Shown here in pieces: positions 1 to 10,629 of a DNA stretch of 63,657 nucleotides. The DNA is from Atkinsonella hypoxylon. Lineage: Eukaryota; Ascomycota; Sordariomycetes; Hypocreales; Clavicipitaceae. The stretch spans positions 1 to 63,657 of the forward strand of contig JFHB01000181.1 in assembly GCA_000729835.1 (NCBI GenBank). Reading direction: 5' to 3'. The notes under the pieces are model-generated. The model was given only the letters and a program-made list of their open reading frames with translations, was not told the origin of the DNA and made no database searches. The position numbers and the translations under genes were made by a program. Within the stretch, counting starts at the first letter, position 1. Every line of letters begins with the position of its first letter.

Positions 1-1115
1 GGGGGGAGTGGGAGGGGAGGCTCACCCACTCGCGCAGCCTAAAAAAAACAAAATTGTTTGTCTTCTCCTTTTGTGCAAGACGCCAGGTGCGAATTCTGCA
101 ATGTAACGGCTGTCCATAGCATACTCGAGTAAAAAGACGAATCAAGTACCGCGTCACGCGACAGCTCGCGATCGTGGTGGACCGTGCCCTTTACCGCTCT
201 TGCGCTCCACTTCTCCCTCGGTTTAAACAAAAAAATCTCCGTGTCTGCTTTTTTTTTTTGCACTCATGCTACACTACACAGTGCTGCGGCTAACAGGTCA
301 TTTGGTGGACGCGGGGGGGGGGGGGGAGAAGGGACCAGAACCTTTACTTTAGACTTCCCCGCTGGTCGTTGCGGTTCCCTGTAATTGTGATGGGGTGAAG
401 AATGTGGCTGGTGGAAAGACGAGGTTATGGAGTTTGGTATTGTTCCATGGGTCTATTCATGGGAGTACGGGGCTAGCCGACAAGACACCAGACAATTCTA
501 TTGTGCCCTTTTGGTATTCTTGGAGTGATTCCTTTTCGCGGTGCGGTTCATCTTGTACTGCTGCAGGGTAGGAACCTCCCATCCCAGCGTGTAATAACCA
601 CATTGAATCTAGGCTCCAACTGCTTACTATGTGTGTCATTCATGACCAGACGGCGAGTTGCAGAAAGAAGGGAAAAAAACCAATGAACTGGATCAATTCG
701 CCAACCGAGTCTATAGATGCGCTCGCCATGAAGGCTGTCAGGCTACATATGTTGATCGCCGTCGAAGCAAAGTCCATCTGCGAGAAAGAGCTCCGAGGTT
801 GTAAAAGAGAATTTGCCCAAGCCGTTCGCGTCCTAAGGATGGTTGATACAGCAAAACCCAAACCCATATTGCCAACGCCTCTGCGACAGTCCGTCTTCAG
901 CCCCTTCACTCTCCCAAAGAAACGCCCAATCTACCAAGACGCCGATAAGATGTTCTAAAACAGGAAAGAGGAAAAGGACACGGGAAACCTTTCTTCCGAC
1001 CTTCTTATTTCAATATAACCTGACCCTTTGAACGCCCAATCTCCAATGTGTTTCCCCAATACGACGGCAACCGTGTACCAAGGAGATGCACTCTCCGTCG
1101 ACTCGACCAGGAACT
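1..1115. other. Left edge, no supported gene
   Basis: This stretch starts in a G-rich tract and contains a 14-nt G run at 313-326. A short open frame on the plus strand (first good ATG near 684, stop at 958) has no recognisable domain and no intron signals that extend it. It is probably 3' flanking sequence of the F-box gene, which ends at 1116 on the minus strand. Confidence 0.5.
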
Positions 1116-3185
1116 TCACATGACGGAGCAGGCTCCCATCGTTCTCGCTCGTCGACGACCGGCAATGCCTCCATCCTCCTCATTCATGTGCAGGGCATGA
1201 GCTTCTCTGGCCCGACGTCTTCTTCGGCGGGTGCCTGCACCGCCCATGCCCGCCTCCTCATTCGCCTGCATGTAGTCGGCCCATTTTCTCTCCAGCCTGC
1301 CGGCAGAAGAGATGTCACCCCGTAGCACCCGCTTCTGATGCTCATCGACCGTCATCTGGAAACCGTAGAAGCATTTCAGCCCCACGATTTCCGTTGGATA
1401 CGTCACCTTTCCTGGCTGTCCTACTAAGGGCCGGATTTGGGCGTTCCGGAACAAAACCTCGCGGATCCCAGTCCAGGTGATGTTCTGGCAGTCGTAGACA
1501 ACGAGCTGTAGCGTAACAATGGGCCGTTCATGAGCATTGACGGTTCTTATGGATCGCTTTGCCACCATAGCTGCGGCTTCGGCTAGCGAGAGGTCGCTGA
1601 CGCGCGTGTTATCCATGTCAACACTTTTCAAACTCGTGCATTTCTGCAGGACGGGAAGCATGCCGACGTCGCTGATGTGTTCACAGTAGCTGATGGACAA
1701 GTGCTCTAGTGTCTCGGCGCAAGGAGCCTTGGCAAGATGCTCGGACATGAGCGAGTTGGTCAGCTCTTCCACGTCCTCCAACTCGAGATGCGTCAACCGT
1801 GGTGTCGAGGCGAGGATCGGCTCAAGTGCTGCATCAGTCAACGATCTGCATCCCGAGAGCTGCAGACCTTCCAGTTCCGGCACAACGTAGCCAATTGCTT
1901 GAACACCGCCGCTGGACAGGCGGTTGCACCTGCTCAGATCCAGGTGTCTCAACTTTCGGGGTGTGACAATAGGTCGATCGGTCAGTATGTCCAACTCCGG
2001 GTTGGTTCCTTGCATCATGACTTTGAGTGCTTGATCCGTCAGCTCGACACATCCACACAGGACAAGGCGCTCAAGATGATTGGTGTTGAAAATGGATTCG
2101 GCCGTCGCAATGTCATCGAAGCCTCGTACTTCTCCGGCTCTCAAGTCTCGCAATTTAGGACAAGAGTCAATAATAGCCTTGATGCCTCGAGCTTCCACTT
2201 TATTGCACCACGAGACATTCAAGGTCTCCAGCTGCGGACACGACTCGGCGATGATCCGGCATGATGCATTGGAAACAGCAGATAAGCCAGTCAAGTTGAG
2301 GTGCACAAGCTTCTCATTCGTTCTTAACAAGGCGTGCAGCGTGCTCTTTTGAAAATTCCGACAGCCCTCTAATGTTGCATTCATGAGGTTCCGGCAGGCT
2401 CTGACAATGACTTCAGTTCGCTTGTAGTGCTCGACCTGAACACACCCCCTTAGATTGAGGTCTTTGATGAAGGGTCCCGCGGACACGATGATCCTGGCAA
2501 GTGATTCAGCTGGGATTTCCTTGTAGAACTCGGAGGCATCGAACGACGTCCACAACTGCCCGTCAGAGCAGAATCTGTAGAATGACTTGCTCACTCTTGA
2601 CTTTTGCATAAGTTCCTGTGGTCGAAGATAAGAGAGTATCTGCAACCGAATCTCGTGTGGCATTTTTTCCCAGAACGGAAAAGGAGCTGCAGATGGCTTC
2701 TTTGATACCGTTTGCAATTTGCTCTGCGCATCCTGTTTGTTCGACCTGAACTCTGGGGGAAGTGCTGCCGTGCCGGATAGACCGTTCTGGTCAAGATTGT
2801 CGACTTTTCGAACCGCCAGTTGGCTCTGGATGCGGTCATGAAATGGAAATTCGTGGGTGGAGCTGGGCGAGATGGAAGCGAGAACACTCGGAGGGCTAAG
2901 CGGTGATGGCTGTGGTGTTGAGGATCCGGCGCTGGATAAAGCCTGGGGAGGATCAACAGCAGCCAAGCTGACACAGGAGAGTGTACCTCTTGTGCTGTAA
3001 GGGCTGCTCGCTGAGCGAGAGCGGCGAAGACCATTCAGTGATGGTGAAGATGATATTCTTTGTAGGCCCCGCAGTATACGTTGGCGGTTTTTGCCTTTGA
3101 CGGATTTCTCGGGGGCCGTGGGGGTAGGGCTCCTGATTGTGGTCGACGAGGTATGAGGAGAGACGTTCCTTTCATTGGTGTCCAT
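1116..3185 (-). CDS. F-box/leucine-rich-repeat protein with C-terminal CaaX box
   Basis: Single-exon gene of 689 codons. The first ~165 residues are Ser/Pro-rich and disordered. An F-box follows at about residues 172-217 (core MPHEIRLQILSYL), then some ten Cys/Asn-type leucine-rich repeats of about 26 residues (for example LDLSRCNRLSSGGVQAIG) to about residue 600. F-box/LRR proteins of this kind are substrate receptors of SCF (Skp1-cullin-F-box) ubiquitin ligases: the F-box binds Skp1 and the repeats bind the substrate. The tail holds an Arg-rich stretch (RRRRRRAREA), a second basic patch, and ends in CSVM, which fits a CaaX prenylation box with Met as a farnesyl-type X residue. This suggests membrane anchoring, as known for mammalian FBXL2/FBXL20. 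It resembles Pof2- and Grr1-type proteins, but I cannot choose an orthologue. The ATG at 3185 is the first in frame. Confidence 0.9.
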   Translation of the reverse strand: MDTNERNVSPHTSSTTIRSPTPTAPEKSVKGKNRQRILRGLQRISSSPSLNGLRRSRSASSPYSTRGTLSCVSLAAVDPPQALSSAGSSTPQPSPLSPPSVLASISPSSTHEFPFHDRIQSQLAVRKVDNLDQNGLSGTAALPPEFRSNKQDAQSKLQTVSKKPSAAPFPFWEKMPHEIRLQILSYLRPQELMQKSRVSKSFYRFCSDGQLWTSFDASEFYKEIPAESLARIIVSAGPFIKDLNLRGCVQVEHYKRTEVIVRACRNLMNATLEGCRNFQKSTLHALLRTNEKLVHLNLTGLSAVSNASCRIIAESCPQLETLNVSWCNKVEARGIKAIIDSCPKLRDLRAGEVRGFDDIATAESIFNTNHLERLVLCGCVELTDQALKVMMQGTNPELDILTDRPIVTPRKLRHLDLSRCNRLSSGGVQAIGYVVPELEGLQLSGCRSLTDAALEPILASTPRLTHLELEDVEELTNSLMSEHLAKAPCAETLEHLSISYCEHISDVGMLPVLQKCTSLKSVDMDNTRVSDLSLAEAAAMVAKRSIRTVNAHERPIVTLQLVVYDCQNITWTGIREVLFRNAQIRPLVGQPGKVTYPTEIVGLKCFYGFQMTVDEHQKRVLRGDISSAGRLERKWADYMQANEEAGMGGAGTRRRRRRAREAHALHMNEEDGGIAGRRRARTMGACSVM

Positions 3186-3896
3186 TTTGACCAGGTTCTC
3201 GAGTCAGCTGCGAGCAGGCGTAACAGATTTCTTTCCCTTTCTTTCTTTTTTCCACCTCGGAGCCTTCGTGGCAATTGTCCAAAAAAAAAAATTTCGGTTA
3301 TGGCCGGAGTGGCTAGTGTTATTGGACAGAAATGGCCCAAATTCTCGTCGCGAATCTCTCTCCAGTGGGGATGTCTTCAATGGTAAAAGGTAAAAGGAAG
3401 CAAGTTGGTTGGGAAGTCGTCCCAGGCTTGAAGATGGCTAGCGGACAAGGGTCAATTCATAACCTCTGAAGATAAGGAGCGAGGTTGTTCGTGATAACCA
3501 GCCACCTGTCCAGGACAAGCCTAGATCCAGCGAGCGCGTAGAGACAAACGATGACCAGTAGACGAGAGGAATAGAGAAAATCCCGGCATTATCAAAGGCA
3601 AGGGTGGTGTGGTGGTGTTGCGATAAGCACCCTAATTATCGTGATCATCGGACCTCGGAATGGATCGCGGGGTCTGGTCAGCAGGCCGCTTTTGGGGAGG
3701 ACACCTGCGCTTTTGTTCGTGTTGTCACGCAATGACGCGACAAAGTAAAAAAGCTAGTTTGATATTAGAGGAGGTGAAGCACATGCATCTCAGAAAGCCG
3801 TCATTTTAATCATACGGGCGAGGAGAGGTGGTGGTGAGAGCTTCAAGAGGTGGAAAGCAAAGAGAGAAGCACACTTCGGAGTCGGCGGCTGAGGAG

Positions 3897-3950
3897 GGGA
3901 CATGGGGACATGGGGACATGGGACATGGGACATGGACATGGACATGGACT
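3897..3950. repeat. GGACAT-type minisatellite
   Basis: Tandem copies of GGACATG with short spacer changes (units of 6, 7 and 8 nt). The overlapping open frames on both strands are low-complexity products of the repeat, not genes. Confidence 0.85.
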
Positions 3951-4423
3951 TTGAGACCTCTGGACCCTTTTTCCCGCCTTCTGGCTCCCCCCATGCCCAT
4001 GCCCCGCCCATGCCCATGATCCCAACCACACAGACACAACACAGACACAACACACACACACATATACACATATACACAATGACAGCACGAGTGGAGGAGG
4101 ACGCTGCCGGCTGGTGCTTTGTCTGATCTTGGACGAAGGCGGCGGGGCCTGGTTGATCCGCTAGGTGCCACTACCAATGCTAAGACCAACAAGACCACTC
4201 AGCAGATGGATGACAGATTACGCGACGAATTCTACTGATCAGTACATGGGGCAGTCCCATCGTGTAATCTGTTGCACGCATAGCCAGTCCACTTTGTCAT
4301 CTACGAAGTCTGTGGCATGCCTATAGTCCTCCAAAATTCTGCTGTCTGTTACTGGGCAAGGGTAAGTCAGGAAAATTCCTTTTTTTCCCTTGTTGGTCGT
4401 TAAGGGAACACAGTAACTAAATC

Positions 4424-4830
4424 TCAGGTCCAACTCATTTGCGTGAGGGTCCAGGTGGGGCCATAGGGTGTCCTAATTAGGCAAGGCGGTGAAGAATTTT
4501 TTTTTGCATATGCTCAATCCCACAGTGTATTAGTGCGAATTAACACTTTTGTGTTTAGCATATGCCCTATATATATGTATATGTATGTATGCACGCCCTA
4601 TACACGCTATATAAAGAAGCAGTGTAATGCACTAACACTTAGCAAGAGAGCTCTGGCTTATCTATACAGGCAGCATATATACAGTATATACCTAGTATAT
4701 TGTAGCACTTATCTGTACACTGTGTGATTAGTACGGAATATATGTTGAGTATGGAGTATATGTAGGGCATATGCTATTCTGCCCAAACAGTTGCCCCACC
4801 TGGACCCTCACGCAAATGGGTTGGACCTGA
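4424..4830. mobile_element. MITE-like element with 38-bp terminal inverted repeats
   Basis: The left end (4424-4461) and the reverse complement of the right end (4793-4830) match over 38 nt with one C/T difference. Both begin TCAGGTCCAAC and run inward to CAGGTGGGGC. A second, subterminal inverted repeat of 20 nt lies inside (4556-4575 against 4757-4776, one mismatch). The interior is AT-rich with TATA runs and no open frame above about 65 codons, so this would be a non-autonomous DNA element. I could not identify a clean target-site duplication. The family is unknown. Confidence 0.72.
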
Positions 4831-6163
4831 AATTGCTGGAACCCCGGTCGTGAATATAACACCACCATCACATCCACCACACAGCCAAACCTCGCTGCCT
4901 ATTTCGCGCGCCAAAGCAATCGCACCACAGCCGGCATCATAGTAGGAAAAGAAAATATATATATATATATAAAATCACTGTACACGTGAAGATTATAGAG
5001 CTAATTAGTGGCCGAGACGCGCGGCAATCACCCCAGTAGTCACTCAACGTGATCAGCCCAGCGCAGACTGAGCTCGAATATCAACTTTTGCTCAGATCTG
5101 AACCGGATCGATCATAAAGAACAGACGAATGAAATTGAGATGACGTGCATCCGCGGCGCTGTCGAGTGACCGACTGTCCTGTCCGCAGTACAAAGTGCCA
5201 AGCGGCGTAGATATCGACTACGTAGGCAGGTCGTATTTTGTCGCGGTCATTTGCTTCACATGGGGCAATAGAGACCTTGTATTACAACTTCACGGGTCAA
5301 TGATTATGGCTGGCTGTTCAAGTACATAATAACAAGCCGAAAATTGAATTGAATGCTGTGGACCTCAGCTCCCGTCGAATAGTCTCTCGGGCCTCTCTCC
5401 TGGCCCTCCACATGCAGCAGACTTCATTTCATCAATATTTCATGCAGACAGACAGACAGACACACACAGGTATTAGCCCAAGGTCCATGACCCATGCATG
5501 ATGCATGCACGCATGCACGCATGACCCGTCAGCTCCAGACCGGAGCCTGCTAAAAGTTTTTTTCTCTGAGCTTCATAAACGTTGTGATTTTTATTTTTAT
5601 TTTTATTTTTATTTATTTTCTACTTCTTTCTTTGAACTGCTTCTGTCTGAACCACCAGAGAAACACTTTTCCTTCCGCCTAACCCCCTCGCAGGAAACCG
5701 GACCAGACTGGATTTGCACCAGCACTCAAGAAAGACTCCAGTCGATTCCTCATTGGTTCCCGGCCTGGAACTGTGCCCCCCGGCAACGCCGAAAGAGCCT
5801 GCAAGTGTGCCTTGAACATCTGGAGCCAGGCTTGGCTTGACAGCCCAGCCTGCTAACAAACACCTTGCCCCCTTCTCCCCCCCCCCCTCTCCCCTACCCA
5901 GTGCCACCCTCCCGTCCCCCCTCCGCATTCGTCGTCGTCGTCCGACCATCCCACCTCCGCCCTCCGCCCTCCTACCGCATACCGCATACCGCATAACTAC
6001 CGCATAACTATCGCATATCCCTAAGCTGACCTAATCTTGGCCACCAACGCCGGTTTTCTCCTCAACCTCGTCTTGTGCTGCCACTGCTGAGGGGGGAATT
6101 CTGCCATCGTCCGCTTTCCCTTCTGGCAGTGTTTTGTCGGCGGGTTTGAACTCGTCGTCTAAA

Positions 6164-9100
6164 ATGCTGCAGATGCATGGCGGGCAACAAGAACAACGTT
6201 CGTGTCACTCAAATGGTGCCACCCTTCTCGTGAGCCAACTAGACCGTGCTGACTGTATCATCTCCGACCCTTGTAGGAACTGATGATTATGCTGGGGAAG
6301 ATGATCGCGCCCGGGGCAATCTAGTGCCTCCGCTGTCCTTGTCCAAGAATCGCAGCACTGGCAACCTTGCCATCCCCGCAGATGCGCCTGTTGATCGGGG
6401 TCGATATCGTATGTCGTTCGAGGCACCTAGGAGCTCTGCTATGGATTTTGATGGATTAGCAAGGTTCGCCACGCCATTGATATGTGCTTCTCATTCCCCA
6501 TGGGCCAAAGAATTTGTGCGGCTAACTCATGGCATTCCTTTCAACTTGTCCAAAATCCAGGTCCCCTCATCTAAACGATCATGATCATGGCGCAGGCATC
6601 ACTGGGCTGCGGCGCATTCGCCAACATCCTCCTTCACGCGTCCCGACTATGCCCAATTCCACCAACACTTCGCGAAGTCCGTCCGTTGTTGCGCTATCTC
6701 GCTCGACCTCCATGACTGCCACGACGGCGAGCACTGGTAACCTGCCACATTCTACTGGTCCAGCCTCGCCTAGCTTCTCCGAAGATTTATCACGCTTTCC
6801 CTCCGAATCGCTTCACTCGTTTTCTTTTGCCCACCAGTCCGAAGAGTTTATACATAATCGACAAACAATTCTGAAACGTTCCATGGACTTTATGATAGAT
6901 CGAATGGGTTGGTCGATGACTTCAACGCAAGCAGGTCTTGCTAGTGCCCAAGCTCGTGTGGCGGGCGACGTCGAGACGCAGACTATGTTGGAATTGCTGG
7001 CGCGAGTTCAGCTGATTGGGGCCAACAACCTGCCAAACTCTGACGTTACCACTCTGCCACCACTGACTGGACCACCCGATGTAGCAGGGGGGAATCTCTT
7101 TGAAAAGCAATTCATGCCGCAGCTGTCATGCACCAACACCACTGCATCTGATGCCGCATCTCCCATTAGTGGCCAGGCACATGGCTCGAGGTCCCCCCTC
7201 GTCAGACTTCAGTCGTCCGATGCCTCTTGCACAGATAATCTCCTCGCTGTTCCGGAGCTGGACCATGAAGCCAATATTTCCAACGAGACTGGGACGAGAC
7301 AGGATGGGAAGACTGCTGGTTCAAAGTCACTCGCTCCTTCACGGCCCATCAGTCTCAAGCGCACAATGACAGACACGTTAGGTATTGCTTTACAAGATAA
7401 GCTTCTGGACACCATGGCGCAGCCATTCCTAGTCGGACAGCCAATGTATGAAGAGCCTCAGTTATCACCAACAACATCACATGCTGGGCCTCCATCCAAG
7501 GCTTTCCCAAGTGCCATCTGGCCGACTGCACATGGACATACCAACAGGTGGGTTCCTGCAGCACAAGCAATTTTCACCACTGAAGCGAAGCCCCCATGGA
7601 CGATCATTGCGGCCAACGATTTGGCTTGTCTCCTTTTCGGTGTCACAAAAGCTGAGGTACGTAGAATGGGCATCTTGGAGGTCGTGCAAGAGGAAAGGAG
7701 GGCTTGGCTGGAGCGCAAGCTCCTGCAGACCGATGAGGACCCAGCGGAGGAAGGCGAGACGAGACCGGAAAATGAAAGTCCTGCAGCCTCCGCGGCATCC
7801 ACCCTTCTCGGCACACGCTCCGGTATTACCGCCCAGTTGCTCAGCAAACCCAACTCAAGGTCACAGCCAGCCAAGGCTAGTTCAAGAAGGGCCCAGACGG
7901 TTCATAGTGGTGATCCGAACCCGCCGGCAACTAGAGGTAGGGGACAGCATCGTGGTAACCTCTCTAGAGGTGTTCTACTCTGTGGTGATGTCGTTCCTAT
8001 CCAGAAACGAAATGGAGCCACCGGCTCAGCTAGTTTGTGGGTGAAAGAGAAGCGAGTGGGTCTGATTTGGGTCCTTGAAGAAATCCACGAAGATGTTGCC
8101 TACATCAACATTGACGAGGAGGGCTGTGTTCAGAAGGTTACCGGCTCAACTGACACGATCTGGGGATCCAAGGCCCAGGGATCCGGCTTCGACGTGGCAA
8201 GGTTGATACCTCGAATTCCTCGGCAAGGTATTGATCCAACAATAGGGGAGATTGACTTTGCTCAGATTGCGAGGAGAAAATTCTTTACTTGCCCAAATGC
8301 CCATCAAGTCAGCACCCCATGCACGGTACAGCAAGTACCTGGTAAACTTGAGCTGCGTGTATCGACCTTGCCTCACATGGCCGGCATAATCGTCGTTGAT
8401 CCGGTGAATCTGACGATTCGAAGTTCCAATGCCGTCTTCTGTGGTGCATTGTTTGGATACGAAAAGCCCAACGGTTTGCCCATTAACTCGCTCATTCCCG
8501 ATTTCGATAAGATTGTAGACATCTTGACCCAAGAAGACGATCTGCAGATGTTGGACGGCATGGTTGTTCCCGAGCAGAGATTCCGAAGAGCATCAGCATT
8601 CCTGGCTTTGAAAGAGCACCGCCCTGATGCGGCCGCGCGCTTCCTTCAACCGGATGGTCTGCCTGGCAAGCACCGTGATGGCTCAGAACTGAAGGTCGAT
8701 GTACAGATGCGTGTCGTAGAGAGCGAGAAACAAACGAACATTGCGGAGCAGACGGTCCAGGAAGGAAGCGACGAAGACGAAGCACAGAGCGGGGGCAATC
8801 CATTCTGTGTCACTCACAAAGAAATGGTTTTCGCCCTCTGGATCACTTACTCACGACATCTTCACGGACATGCTCGCATGACTGTTGAATCGCCAGGAAT
8901 ATCCGGCACTACAACGCCGCCCCACCAGCCTTCGCCTGGTCAAACGCCTCCAGTACATACGCCGGTTCAAATAGCGTCGGACGATGAGGAGCCTGCCGAA
9001 AAGCAAGAAAAGGCGGCACCGAATAGGTTCACAAAGCAGCTTCGGGACGCAGCCTTGAATGCAGCGGCTAAGTTGACGAGACAACCAAAGCCAGCTGCTA

Positions 9101-10043
9101 GCACGAGTGAAGTCACGGCTCCAGCCAGAGCAGTCGAACCCGCACCCAAGGCCACAATTGACGATTATGCCATTCTCGAGGACATGGGACAAGGAGCTTA
9201 CGGACAGGTTAAGTTGGCTCGCCATAAGACGACGGGTAAAAAGGTTGTTCTCAAGTACGTCACGAAACGTCGCATCCTGGTCGATACCTGGACGAGAGAC
9301 CGGAAGCTGGGAACTGTGCCGTTGGAGATACACGTTCTGGATTATCTACGAAAGCCCGAGTTCAGACATCCCAACATTGTGGAAATGGACAGGTTTTTCG
9401 AGGATGACGTCAATTATTACATAGAAATGGCTCCTCACGGCCTCCCCGGCATGGACCTTTTCGATTACATCGAATTGCGAGCCAATATGGAAGAGGCAGA
9501 GTGCCGGAGCATTTTTGTGCAAGTTGCGCAGGCCATTAATTTCTTGCACACCAAAGCACTAGTGGTACACCGCGATATCAAAGACGAGAACGTGATTCTC
9601 GATGGCGAGGGCAATATCAAGCTGATTGATTTCGGAAGCGCAGCGTATATCAAGAGTGGCCCCTTTGATGTGTTTGTGGGTACCATTGGTAAAGTTTTCC
9701 CCGGAGTTTTTTTCCTTTTTTTTTTCGAATACTCTGCTCTTGCAGCCCAAGCTCGAACACTAACCACCGTCACCCAGATTATGCCGCTCCGGAAGTGCTA
9801 GCCGGGAGACCATACGGAGGCAAGGAACAAGATGTCTGGGCCCTAGGCATTCTCCTATACACCATCATCTACAAGGAGAACCCATTCTACAGCATCGACG
9901 AGATCATGGACAGGGACCTGCGCGTTCCGTTCACAATGAGCGACGAGAGCATCGATCTCGTGCGCCGCATGCTCAACCGAGATGTGCAGGACCGCTTTGA
10001 CATTGCAAGCGTGGTGGAACATCCCTGGTGCAAGGCCATCTGA
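6164..10043 (+). CDS. PSK1: PAS-domain serine/threonine protein kinase (PAS kinase)
   Basis: Nutrient-sensing kinase, about 1,210 residues, related to yeast Psk1/Psk2 and human PASK; in yeast these tune glycogen and glucose partitioning and translation. The N-terminal half is Ser/Pro-rich and includes the conserved block around SFSFAHQSEEFIHNRQ. A PAS-like region follows at about nt 7530-7700 (IIAANDLACLLFG). The kinase domain runs from about nt 9160 to 10036: glycine loop GQGAYGQV, VVLKYV lysine, catalytic HRDIKDEN, DFGSA, and APEVL after the splice. The last intron is clear (9689-9777, GTAAAG...CAG, phase 1). An upstream intron at 6464-6560 keeps phase, joining exon 6277-6463 to the main exon at 6561, but its donor GTTCGC is weak. 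The first exon is unresolved: ATG 6164 needs a weak donor (6198 or 6216), while ATG 6177 with the strong donor at 6230 joins in phase only to 6561. The 3' end is convergent with SEA4. Confidence 0.9.
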
Positions 10044-10629
10044 CCGTCAGGACGCCGGGCAACGAACAGGGACGTAGAGGAAACTGCGAGTGCGCGGTAA
10101 CCGTGTCGAGAAGCAGCGTATAAAGAAGAGAAATCGGATGCTACAATGGTAATACAGGAAATGCCGTAGACAAATCGGGAGCATACGCGCTTTAGCGCGG
10201 GGTAAAGCGTTCTTGGGGGGGGGGGGGGGGTTATTTTTTTATTTTTTTATTTTTTTTATATATATATATCAGTCGCTTTTACAAAATGCATCGTGCTTTT
10301 TAGGTCGTTTTCATTTTTCACCTGCTCTGTCTACGGGCAGATTGGCATTTATGTAATGGAAATAGAATGTCTTGGGACATGGGTGCAATGAGCGAGTTAG
10401 AAAATACAATTTTTGTGTCCTTGTCATGCTTGACTTGAGTGCAAATGACCGCGTTACTTTGAATGGCAACTTAACAGTGCTGTACGAGTACATTATTTTG
10501 AATGGCAAGTAAATAGTGCTGTACGACTACATTATTTTGAATGGCAAGTCAACATTGCTGCACAACCACGTTACTTTGATGGCAACTAAACAAGTGCTGT
10601 ACAACCGCATTGATCCCCCAACACATCCA
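10044..10629. other. Convergent 3' region between PAS kinase and SEA4
   Basis: Shared terminator/3'-UTR region. It holds a 16-nt G run (10215-10230), followed by T/A-rich DNA with a short TA repeat, then the 39-bp tandem repeat described separately. There is no gene here. Confidence 0.8.
10453..10608. repeat. Minisatellite, four 39-bp units
   Basis: Four head-to-tail units of 39 nt (10453-10491, 10492-10530, 10531-10569, 10570-10608). They share TTTGAATGGCAA and GTGCTGTAC cores and diverge by several substitutions; the fourth has a compensated 1-nt deletion and insertion. The block ends 21 nt from the SEA4 stop codon, so it probably lies in the SEA4 3' UTR. Confidence 0.9.

Larger units (their letters stand above)
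3186..6163. other. Intergenic region with repeats and PAS-kinase leader
   Basis: About 3 kb lie between the divergent F-box and PAS-kinase genes. They hold a GGACAT minisatellite (3897-3950), CA-rich repeats (about 4030-4078), a 407-bp inverted-repeat element (4424-4830), GACA and GCATGCAC repeats (about 5440-5525), TTTTTA repeats (about 5585-5620) and a strongly C/T-rich stretch (about 5850-6120). The last is typical of the promoter and 5' leader of highly transcribed filamentous-fungal genes. No open frame here looks coding: the longer ones are low-complexity translations of the repeats. Confidence 0.7.

Noticed and set aside
629..958. Possible small gene with 92-residue product
   Set aside because: No domain, no conserved-looking motif, and no splice signals linking it to other exons; chance open frames of this size are common here.
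3790..4198. Overlapping frames on both strands around 3.8-4.2 kb
   Set aside because: They are low-complexity translations of the GGACAT and CACA repeats.
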